Source: Prorocentrum cordatum (Eukaryota > Sar > Dinophyceae > Prorocentrales > Prorocentraceae). From it: DNA of 64,000 bases. Shown here in pieces: positions 42,677 to 51,641 of this stretch. Positions within the stretch are counted from its first letter, which is position 1, and the number at the start of each line of letters is the position of its first letter. The position numbers were made by a program, and so were the translations under genes. The stretch lies in NCBI GenBank assembly GCA_963575745.1, contig CAUYUJ010018055.1, positions 1-64,000 on the forward strand. Reading direction: 5' to 3'. The notes below the pieces were generated by a model. That model had not been told where the DNA came from. It was given only the letters and a program-made list of their open reading frames with translations, and did no database searches.

Positions 42677-43451
42677 CTTGGCTCCAACAGAAGTTTCCTT
42701 GGAAACTCGCAAGAGGAATGATATGTATGTAAACCCGTCGGCAAGATGAAAAGTCGCGCGCGCGTGCTCAGCGTTCGCACGCACCAGATCCCAAGACGTC
42801 CCATGGCCACAACATCCTTCCAGGAATGCCTCAGGCCACGGACGATAACGTCCAGAGGACCCAGGATGATGCCACCCCAACGCGATCCCGCCATGGGTTC
42901 TGGACCGTCTCAGGCCGACTCGCAGATGACGAAGAACATGAGCAACGCGTGACGCCGAGATGGCCCGATGGCAACAAGATGGATCCAAGCGCACCCAGGG
43001 TGGCCTCATAATGACCACGCGATGGTTGCGTGGTCCAAACATGACCGGGATATGATCTCAAGATGACCTCAAGACGACCCCAACACGGCAGTAACACTGC
43101 AACTTATGAGCCCCATCTTACTTCGAGCCGATCCCAGCATGGTGGGATCCGTGAACGGCCCGGGATTTTGGTCTACCCCATTTTTTAATGGGTGGGATTT
43201 GGACCGTCCTGAACTAAATTTATAATATTAAAGCGGAATAAGCCAGGCGGGATCCCGCCTGGCCCACGGAGGAAGACAACATTGCTGGGCTTCTACGGGG
43301 GTAAGGGGGTTCGGAAGGGGCGTCGTTTACTTCCGCTGACATTGGCAAGCCTTCCGGCGGCCTTCCCCCGTCTTCCGCCTCGTTTTACTTCCGTCGACTT
43401 CCGCCGGCCAGCGTCGTGATGAAAATTCCAAGAACTTTCATTGGGCCGATG
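42677..43451. mobile_element. TIR-ended module M3 (775 bp)
   Basis: The right end abuts TA (43452-43453) inside RNase H; the left end of the whole block abuts TA at 37272-37273. TA on both sides is what a mariner-like insertion would leave. Confidence 0.8.
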
Positions 43452-43453
43452 TA

Positions 43454-43964
43454 GTCCGTCACAGAGGTGAACGACGGATTTGCCTTGAGGCGAGTTTCCT
43501 CGCCGTAGTACATTGGCCCCGCGTATGCCGTAGCCCTTGGTCTCATCCTCCTCCTCCCCGGTGAGCTTCCGATGCCCCGAGTCGCTGTGTATGTCAACTT
43601 CACTCGTCGGCTTCATCCGAGGGAAGGTGATGCGTTTCGGGCTGCTGATCAGCTTTCGCGTCACAGCATTCAGTCGCCTGACTTGCAGGTTGGTGGGCTC
43701 TTGGATTTTCTGGAGAGAGACCGCGTATACCATGAGCCAGATTTGAGTAAGAAGGGCATAGGCGAGGGCTCCTCGCAAGCTGACGAACATGTCGGTAATG
43801 AGTTTCGTGGCTTTGGCATCGGCCGCCGCTCCTGTAAGTTCTGGGTGTGTGATAAGACGTAGGTGTTTGATATACTCGTCCTGATCCATGATCACATCCC
43901 CTCGGCCATTCCCCTTGGCGCAGTTCGTATACGAGTGTTTGTTAAGCTTGCATGTGCCAAACAC
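43454..43964 (-). pseudogene. RT-RNase H junction, 5' part before the insertion
   Basis: Third frame: FGTCKLNKHSYTNC, DVIMDQDEYIKHLR, ELTGAAADAKATKLITDMFV, LRGALAYALLTQIW, QEPTNLQVRRLNAVTRKL, then the start of RNase H, SEVDIHSDSGHRKLTGEEED and GYGIRGANVLRRG. It runs to VVHLCDGL and is cut at the TA at 43452-43453 by the inserted TIR module. The expected continuation CKSHRLQVRS is found at 34383 and again at 37271. Confidence 0.75.
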
Positions 43965-45510
43965 CTTTTCGACACGTTGTACATAGTCGTCAATCTTTTC
44001 TCTAGGCCTGTCATATTAATATCATCTACACGTTTTGCCGTTAGCAAATCTTGGCTGAATTCAAACTCAGGAACATAACTGGTCGGTGCAAGGCCTATAG
44101 CTCGTGCGGTCGTACGAAGTTTGAGAGAGAACGCTCTTGGGGCGTCCTTTGTATCCGTTCCTGGTTTGAGGCACCTGAGGCAGTGTCGGCTTTCGTCATG
44201 GGATGAAAAGCCGGGTAGTGAACGGAGTACCTGGGCACTTCCCGGTGGAAGGGCGAAGCAAACCATGCGAGTTTCCTCGCCGGTGGCATGGGCAAGTTCC
44301 TCATAGGTCAGACCCTTGAGGAACGCCTTGTCGATATCCATGGATGCTAAGATCCACTCTGGATGGCACGCCGCCTCACTTGCCAGGAGTCTCTGGGACT
44401 GCCCTCGGGCGTTTCCCGAGAAAGTTTCCACATCGAAAGCCTCAGTATCCATAAATCCACGAAGGACAAGTCTGAGACAAATGGTTTTAACGTTCTCGGT
44501 ACCCACCTTCACAAACTTCCACTTATATGCATACATGGAAGTCATGATGTTGGAAGCTTTGGAATAATCGTACATCTCACAGCATCGGTTATCAATCCAG
44601 ATTATGAGTTCAGTGTACAAAGCTTCACTGACCTTTTTTGGATGTGCTGCTATTTCGGCTTTGGTGAGTAGGTCATCTTCTTTGACTACCACAGCGCGTT
44701 TAGCAGCAGAGGATACATATACTCTCATCGTTGCGACCATATCCGTGTCGAGCTGTGCAAGTTGAGTCTGATCCAACACTACCTTTGACATTTCTGATGT
44801 AAAACAAAACTCAACATAGGGACCATATTCATCACTGTCAAGAGAGTAGCTCTCATCAGTTGTGGTTGAGCAGAGAGAGACTAGACAGGGCTCTCGTGGT
44901 TCAGGCTCGTCTCCGAGCAGTTCCGACAATACGAGATCTTCTTCGTCCACAGATGCTGAAACCAAAACACATTGGTCGGGCAGCATGGTTGTTGGGACGC
45001 AGTAGAGATAATCGTCGGTAGTTGTCGTGGGATGAAGGTCCATACGTAACTCGTCGTACCACTCTTCCAGTATCATAGCTTCGATATTATGTTCCTCGCT
45101 TTCTGCATAGATTGTCGACAGAAGGCCTTCACTCGGCGACGAAGCACCTGGGGTATCTGGTGGAGGCCTGTTTCCAGGCGAATCGTGTTCTCCAGACGTG
45201 GTGCTTGAGTGCTGATATTTGGCCAGGTCGTCGTGAAATCCTAAGGAAGGGACATGTGAAGTCAAGCATTGAATAAGTCTGGAATGAGTGCTACCAGTGA
45301 TTTGAGAAATGTTCAAGCCAGTGCCCACACACTCATAGCAGTGGAAGGCTGGGCTGATATCATTGTCGTAGTGGATCAGCGTAGACCCGGCGGCGTACTT
45401 TACTGCAGGTAGACTTGACACACTTTTGGCCCATCTAACTGCTACTACGTGTTCTACTCGGAAATAATTCCGCACGAGATACTGTAGCGCTAGATGCACT
45501 TGCTGTCGTC
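43892..45510 (-). CDS. Copia-type reverse transcriptase (RVT_2)
   Basis: Reads in a frame shifted from integrase (change near 45510). An acidic linker precedes the RT. Conserved parts are AHPKKVSEALYTELIIWID, LRLVLRGFMDTEAFDVETFS, WILASMDIDKAFLKG (motif A Asp), KPGTDTKDAPRAFSLKL (motif B, the Copia-specific DAPRAF) and AKRVDDINMTG (motif C, VDD). The normal His-Val-Asp-Asp is Arg-Val-Asp-Asp here. The frame is lost near 43960, where the fingers-to-RNase H connection moves to another frame. Hairpin copies at 44267 and 44905 are read in frames different from those in gag. Confidence 0.8.
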
Positions 45511-45603
45511 TGGAAGATTGAGGTTTTCATTGTAGTCTGGGATGTAGCCGAAGACTTCGGCAGGTTTCCCTGCACCGAGGTGTGCCACATACGGAAGGAC
45601 GCT

Positions 45604-46785
45604 TTACATGGCCATATTATCCATGCCAAGTTCCCGTGCGAGGAGGCATTCAATGTATCGTGTGCGACGAGCATCAGGATACATCACAATTACCTCACGA
45701 GATCCTGCCCTGGCAACAATATGTCCTCTTTCCGGCACGTTACGGATCACAGGGAATGGGCCGTTCCAGCCTCCATGATCGTCCTTAGTGGCAGTGGGTC
45801 GATGGTAGTCGACCAGATCGCCTGCTGAGTAAAGGCGAGCACCATCTGGAGCCGTTGTAGCCCTGAGAGCACGATTTGTCTTGGCCACAGCAGTGGCTTG
45901 AGTTATGGCTTCTCGGCAAACTTCCCTCACACGGAGTTCCCGTTCATGGCCTGATGTCTCGGGCCCCTTGGGAAAGTCAAGGGTGTCGAGGTCAGGAAGA
46001 AAGGAGGGCTGACGTCCGGTGTGTGCTTGGTCTGGCGATACTCCGTTGTAAAACGTGAAGGCGTTGGCAACGAAGATGCCTTCAGCCAAAACTCTAGTGA
46101 ATACAACAGGGATGTTGTGTCTATTCAGCTCTTCCTCAATCATGTGGAGGACGCCCCTGAAAAGGCCGCTTCGTGACTCAATTGAAGTCGCGTGTTGGCC
46201 AGGCGCTCGGATACGGAGTTCTGCACCCTTATTGGCCATCATGGCCTTAGCGGCATCATTGTTCAGGGCGCCTTCTCCGTCTGAGTATAGGACTTTGAAG
46301 TGTCCATGATAGGCAATCCAGCAGTAGTGGTAGGCGTCAAGTATAGCATCACGTTCTCTGTCGGAGATTTCTTGGCCTGCCGCCAGGCGAATACAACGAT
46401 CCATAATGTGAAATATGGTCCGTTTCTTGTAAAACATGAGATCCATTTCGCCTTCATCGAGCCAATTACCAGGAAGGCTCATCGAAGGTAATGTTGAGTT
46501 TCCTGGACGTTCCCCTGCTCTGCATTCCCGACAGGTATCGCAAACTTCTTTGATCATATTCAGTCGGACGCTGTCCAGTCCCACTTTGTCTAGGATTAGC
46601 CTCATCTCGGGTTCCTTCGCATGATACCACAGCAGGTGCAGTTTACGGAGTTCCTGTTTAACGACATAAGGTTCATGACTACGGAGATTTTGCAGACTGT
46701 GTTGGGCGTCGAATCTCGTCCAGTCGGGTAGTCGTGGAGCCCCCGAGACGGTGGAGGCAAGCGGGTTCCTTGTAGCTCTCCGCAG
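45604..46785 (-). CDS. Integrase (zinc-binding and DDE core)
   Basis: Same frame as the preceding segment after one TGA. The N-terminal HHCC module is QELRKLHLLWYHAKEPEMR ... CDTCRECRAGERPG. The core has GEMDLMFYKKRT (first Asp), KVLYSDGEGALNNDAAKAMM (second Asp) and APGQHATSIESRSGLFRGVL (Glu, with spacing close to 35 residues). A C-terminal SH3-like part includes YSAGDLVDYHR and GPFPVIRNVP. It catalyses insertion of element cDNA; the 5-bp duplication at the element ends is what Copia integrases make. Ends at TAA 45604-45606; coding continues in the same frame for about 30 codons before a shift. Confidence 0.8.
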   Translation of the reverse strand: MRRATRNPLASTVSGAPRLPDWTRFDAQHSLQNLRSHEPYVVKQELRKLHLLWYHAKEPEMRLILDKVGLDSVRLNMIKEVCDTCRECRAGERPGNSTLPSMSLPGNWLDEGEMDLMFYKKRTIFHIMDRCIRLAAGQEISDRERDAILDAYHYCWIAYHGHFKVLYSDGEGALNNDAAKAMMANKGAELRIRAPGQHATSIESRSGLFRGVLHMIEEELNRHNIPVVFTRVLAEGIFVANAFTFYNGVSPDQAHTGRQPSFLPDLDTLDFPKGPETSGHERELRVREVCREAITQATAVAKTNRALRATTAPDGARLYSAGDLVDYHRPTATKDDHGGWNGPFPVIRNVPERGHIVARAGSREVIVMYPDARRTRYIECLLARELGMDNMAM

Positions 46786-49503
46786 TCAGTCTCCTTCGTC
46801 AGCTGCATCTGGTGGTGGTGGTACGCCTTGTAGGCGGCCACGACGGGCCGCTACCTGTGGCGCTTCGCCAGAGGACGCAGCAGGCGCGTTTCCACGCTCG
46901 GGGGCGTCTCGTAGCATGTCGTAACTGCTGGCACCAGATGTCGGATCAACGTTACCGAAGGATCGTGGTCGCGGTGGCCTGGCGCGTGCGCCTTGGCGGC
47001 CACCTGGCGCTGAAGCTCGGCCCTCACCAGGTTTAGGTAAGGGTTTCCACCAAGCTGGCACGGTCTTACCTTCGGGGTCGTGGTCATCTGGAAGTTTAAA
47101 CGGTTCAGCAACACGACATTTACCAGATTCGGTATCGAGGTGGTTCTTAACACCTTTGCTTCTCGTAAGATCCCTCTGGCATGCGGGACATGGCCAATAT
47201 ACAGAGATGGAATCATGATACTTACACTGCGTAGGGTCTCTGTTGTGGCTAGGACTGTCCTTTCGGACGTTGTCGATGCATGCCGGGCATGTGGCCACCT
47301 TTGGGATGATACGATCACCGATGCGTCTCACACCTTCGCCTGGTTCGGCTTGATCAGGAAGGTCAGCAGGGTAAGCATGTGCAGTACTTGTAGGCGCGTT
47401 TCCGCGCGTAGTATCAATGGCTTTCGCCAAATAGACGGCTTCCACAAAGGCAGACTGCAGTCGTCGAGTGTATTTTTGTGCCAGTGAAAGCTCTCTGTTG
47501 CAAGGTTGTGCGTGCACAGGCTGACCGTTGCATTTGAGTCGCTCAAAGGGTTTAAGAATCGTCTCGTCATTGCTGGTGAAATTTGTCGGCTTCTTAATAT
47601 AGTCACCAGCCGTATCTTTGAGTCCCGTCGCACACTGATCAATGCGTACGGTTGTAATGTGTGGTCGGTTGGCAAGTTTCTTCCATGGGGAGATATAATC
47701 CACCCATGTTCCTGTAGGTTGTTCGCGTATAAACCACCTCCGTGCATCATCTTGAGTAACAGCAATTTTACCACAATAAGTTATGTGTGGTATATCTTCT
47801 TTGTGGTGCTGTTCCCAAGTGTTGTGATTGACTTTGTAGTTTTAGTAGGATGGTGGTCCTGTGGTGCGGCAACTGGGTTGTAGCATGGCAACTCGTACGT
47901 AGCATGTAGCGAAGTAGTGATCTACCACCCGCTGCACCGATGGGGTCTCCCAGGTCGACATATGCGGTCTTGTCTAGGTTGCCTCCTGAGGAGAGTCCCC
48001 TTGAGAAGGCAAGCTCTGAAATACCACCCTCACCGCCACAAAGCTCCAACCTATCCACGCAGTTGTTATGACTATAGCATAGTGTAGCAACTATGCTGTA
48101 TATGTCAGCGTGTGTGTCGGGCATAGCTGTGGGGAGGGTAAGGAACAGGTCGTCGTCCTCATCGGAGCTTATCAGCTCAATAGGGACGTCAGTACTCCAG
48201 GTCGCCATAAGATCCTGTCCGAGTCCTGACAAGTCGTCGCCGCAATCGTCGTTTCCGTCTTCAACGTGTTTTTAATGCGACGAGGCTTGATGCCTGCTTC
48301 CTTTTCGGCTTTGGGCCTTTCCTTCTGCTTGATACGCGATCCTGTAGGTAAGACTTGCTCGTTTTGTTCGCCGGTCTGCGTGCCCATTGTCGTGGTTGGG
48401 TGGGCACACGCGTCAATCGCCAGAGTCGGGAGGGGGGGAGAACAGTCATCTATGATGACGCGTCGAGGTTTCTGTGGTGATTGAGTCGGCTCGTTTCCGA
48501 GCAAGACCGGTTCCTCGGGTTGCCAATACAACCGAGTGCTGATGTTGGCAACCCCTGCAGGTAGTGGTGCATGCCAATCATACCCTGTTGGTTGATCGGC
48601 GACTGAGATATCCTGAATAACCGCATTGGTATCCAGGTTAATCGTTACACGTCGGATAACATCAGACCATTTCGGTCCTCCTGTGTTGGTCGTCACGTAG
48701 TGATGGATGTTATGGTCCGTGCGTGTATAGGTGTTCAGATATATTGGCACGTTTCCGTGCGTGGTGGTGCTTCCCAAGATTCTGTCGTTCAGGTGACGGA
48801 TGAGTGTAGTACGTGTCTGAGCTCGCCATTCAGCATGCCGTACCGTATGACCATACCAATCCAACACATGTTGTGGTATCGCCTGTTTGCATGTACGTGC
48901 CCACAGTTTCGAGCTAATCGGTATTGATGTCGCTACCTGCATATAAGTACCACTCGGTGTACTGTCTTGCATATTGAACCGAATACCGAAATGACACAAA
49001 CGCATCCGTATCACTGACAATTTAAGATCTTCCAGGGTATCACGTACTGGAGATAACTTCCAAACAGATCCTGGGAAACCAAATATTATGATTTTCATGC
49101 GGAGTTTCCTGGCTTTTATCAAAAGGTTCTGGATACGTGACCAATGTGGGGCCACTCTCTTTCCTGGAGTTCGTACATACCAGTCACCCGGGGTACTAAT
49201 CCATATGAGAGTGTAATCTCCACTGATCACCGCACCCAGGCAATCTGTGCCCACGCTCGTCATAAGCTCATTGTGGGAAATACGATCACAGATATAACCT
49301 CGGGCGCGGAGGTCGGCGCAAGCCTCTCTCGTATCTTCAATGACAAAAGCCCTCTTACTAAGGCAGGTTACCCCGCTGTCCTTGTTACCCCCCGGCTTTT
49401 CGGCCAACAGGCAAGACGACGAGGGGGCGACGTCGCCCTGCCATCTTCAAGATAAAGAAGATGTGCCTGCAATGTCTGCCAGCATCTGGGCTCCCCTCAG
49501 ATG
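46786..49503 (-). pseudogene. Methyltransferase-like segment with zinc fingers, multiple breaks
   Basis: Frame 1 (49503-~48274): FVIEDTREACADLRARGYIC, LIWISTPGDWYVRTPG, MKIIIFGFPGSVWK. A shift in an A5 run (48269-48273) leads to another frame (to ~47930) with VDRLELCGGEGGISELAFSR, resembling the SAM-binding motif I of cytosine methyltransferases. It then returns to the first frame with VRVAMLQPSCRTTGPPS (PxC loop position), a TAA at 47842-47844, FIREQPTGTWVDYISPW, VRIDQCATGLKDTAGDYIKK and PTNFTSN. Cys/His clusters follow (ATCPACIDNVRKDSPSHNRD; YWPCPACQRDLTRSKGVKNH), then a Pro/Arg-rich tail and TGA 46786-46788. I know this layout from other dinoflagellate Copia elements; enzymatic function is unproven. 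At least two frameshifts and one stop. Confidence 0.6.
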
Positions 49504-50855
49504 CTAGAGCTCAGCACTGCAGCGCGCCGTGGCCTCAGAGGCGGATTGCTCCGCAAATGCTGTCAGCATGGATGGATTATCCATCAGCTGCTTCAGCACG
49601 CCTTCGGACCTCGCGTCGCTGACTGTCGGCAATTCACGGTTCGTGTACCCCATCACTATCTTCCGGCGGGACCGCACAGCGTCCATGGGTACACTTCTAC
49701 CATGCTGGGCCAGTGCCCTGGCTACGAAGCAACCGAACGTCTCAAGATCGTCGATGCTGTCGCCTCTCATCGTAGCCTTGGCGAGCGTCTCCAACAAACC
49801 CTGAGGCAGGTTTCCCTGCAATCGCTCGCGCTCCCGCGCCGGGGTCGGCTCGCCCGTCAGCACCGTCTGGAATGACGTGCTGATTGAGCTCGAGGCGGGT
49901 TGCCCCGCAGCTCCAAATCGATCACACCTGATCGACAGATGCCCTGACGGCAACTTCGTCGTCGGCATGATCTTGGAACCCTCGGGGAGCTCCATCTTGA
50001 CCTGCCCCTTCCCAGGGAATATCAGCTTCTCCTGGCCTCGTTCAAGCACAATGATCGTGCGTTTGTCCTGCATACTATCGAGGCCTAGGATGGCTGGCAG
50101 GTCTTTGCCACAGCCTGACACAATGTTCGTCTTGTACGAATCGAGCTGGGTCGAGCCCTGGTACTCGCAGGCAATACTGAATGTGCCTACGGTATCCGCT
50201 GGGGCCGACCCTTCGCCGACCCCGTTGATGTTCAAACGAGAACGGGGATCGAACGTAAAGTACGGCCGCGTGCCTCAGCAGCCTGGACGAACTTGCGGCT
50301 CGTGTTCTCACCCATGATGTTGATCTTCGAGCCTACATCGATGAGGATAGAGTTTCCACCATCGTCCAAGAACGTCTTACTCGGCTGCTTGATGTACACC
50401 GTTTCTGAAGTGTCGGCTGTGCCGTCTGGCGGGTTTCCCCGCGAGTCGGTCGCACTCCCTGGCGGGCTACCCCGCATGACGCTGGCATACGGCCTGCCTT
50501 CGGCCATACGTACCAGGTCGATGTACTGGAAGTACGACACGTGCTGAAAATGAGCGCCACGTTCCTCCCGCCAGTTGGCATACTCATAACGTATGCTCTT
50601 ATACTGCTCGCGGGTCGTGCGTCTCGTCAGAGTCAGATACAAGTGAAGGGCAATGTCCTGCAACCCCTCATTCGTGAGGTGATCCCTGTACTGCAGCCAC
50701 TCCTCGAACTCCTCGTTCGTCGCTGTGATGTCAACGGCCCTGGCTGCTGTTGCTGCTATTGCCACTGAGGAACCTGAGAGGTCAAACGACGCACCATCAG
50801 TCTCAGGATTGTCGGCGTCCAGCATAAAAGTTGTGTGCGCATTATCCATTTGATT
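49504..50855 (-). pseudogene. Aspartic protease (retropepsin-like) segment, frameshifted
   Basis: The upstream part (50855-~50262, same frame as RING) runs through EEFEEWLQYRDHLTNEGLQD, a helical linker, to NSILIDVGSKINIMG, where the D-V-G-S occupies the DTG(S/A) active-site position. The next part is one frame over (from about 50262): LNINGVGEGS, TVGTFSIACEY and ILGLDSM, the flap and second conserved LGxD-like step of single-domain retropepsins. One indel near 50250-50265 explains the change. The domain is followed by GQEKLIFPGKGQVKMELP and ends at TAG 49504-49506. The D-V-G variation and the shift make activity unlikely in this copy. Confidence 0.65.
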
Positions 50856-51641
50856 CTAGAAATGCCGAACACGCAGCTCACGCAACTGATCAGGGTCCAG
50901 TGCCGTCTCTGCCCCGCCCCCACTCTGGGGAGACATCTGAGGAGTGTTAGGCAGGTTTCCCTGCTGAGGCGCCGTCATCGGGATAAGCTGATCGAAGTAT
51001 CCCGTCTCCATCGGCGGCCTCACCTCCTCTGGCAGGTTTCCCTGCTGCTGGGGCTGAGCTGTCTGCCTATCTAGCATCCTGGCTGTCATCTCCTCCACCA
51101 TGCTCCTCAACTCCCGCAGCTCTCTCGCTGCTTGCTCAGGAGTCTGAATGAAGGAGCCTGTCCACGGGAATGCTGACGCTATGATGCCAGGTGCTCGGCA
51201 GATAGCACATGGTGGCTGCTGAGGATCTCCCTCGCGCTGATTTGCGACATGGCCCACCGTGTTTGAACTCCAGCACCCCTCATGGAATAAGTGATTACAC
51301 CTCAAACGATAAACACTTTCCCTGGGCTGAAATTCTTCGAGGCATACCGCGCAGGTATCTTCCATCCCAGTGAAAACTTCCACATCTGCTGCTCTGGGAT
51401 ATACCCGCCGCTGTCTCTCCAGGACCGTTTCGGAGGGCATGAAGGCTGCTGGGGGATCCACTGATGGACCCAGCACCTCCGGCACTCCGGCAGCCACAGC
51501 TGGAGGGGCTGCTGGCGCGGAGGCTGTAGGCGCCACAGCAGGCGATGTTCCTCGCAATGGTGAGCCTCTGCTCCTCACGACCTCAAGCGCGGCTGCGCGC
51601 GAATGATCACGCACGTTCTGCACGGCCTGTCTGCGCCTAAA
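50856..51641 (-). CDS. RING-H2 finger segment of the polyprotein
   Basis: Same frame as the KptA segment after one TGA. An Ala/Pro-rich start leads to DTCAVCLEEFQPRESVYRLR, CNHLFHEGCW and PPCAICRAPG, giving C-x2-C-x14-C-x-H-x2-H-x2-C-x21-C-x2-C, a complete C3H2C3 (RING-H2) set. RING-H2 proteins usually act as E3 ubiquitin ligases by recruiting E2 enzymes. A helical ELRELRSMVEEMTARML stretch follows, and then a Gln/Pro-rich tail containing two copies of the 14-nt hairpin. Ends at TAG 50856-50858. Alternative: a structural zinc module without ligase activity. Confidence 0.75.
   Translation of the reverse strand, partial: FRRRQAVQNVRDHSRAAALEVVRSRGSPLRGTSPAVAPTASAPAAPPAVAAGVPEVLGPSVDPPAAFMPSETVLERQRRVYPRAADVEVFTGMEDTCAVCLEEFQPRESVYRLRCNHLFHEGCWSSNTVGHVANQREGDPQQPPCAICRAPGIIASAFPWTGSFIQTPEQAARELRELRSMVEEMTARMLDRQTAQPQQQGNLPEEVRPPMETGYFDQLIPMTAPQQGNLPNTPQMSPQSGGGAETALDPDQLRELRVRHF

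Noticed and set aside
37274-43451. Modules M1-M3 as LTRs of a retrotransposon enclosing the arrays
   Set aside because: Their ends are inverted repeats with TA flanks, there is no PBS or coding DNA between them, and the true LTRs lie at 33250 and 58135.
43440-43460. An intron splitting RNase H
   Set aside because: No donor/acceptor pair restores the frame at the junctions; TA flanks and inverted ends fit an insertion.
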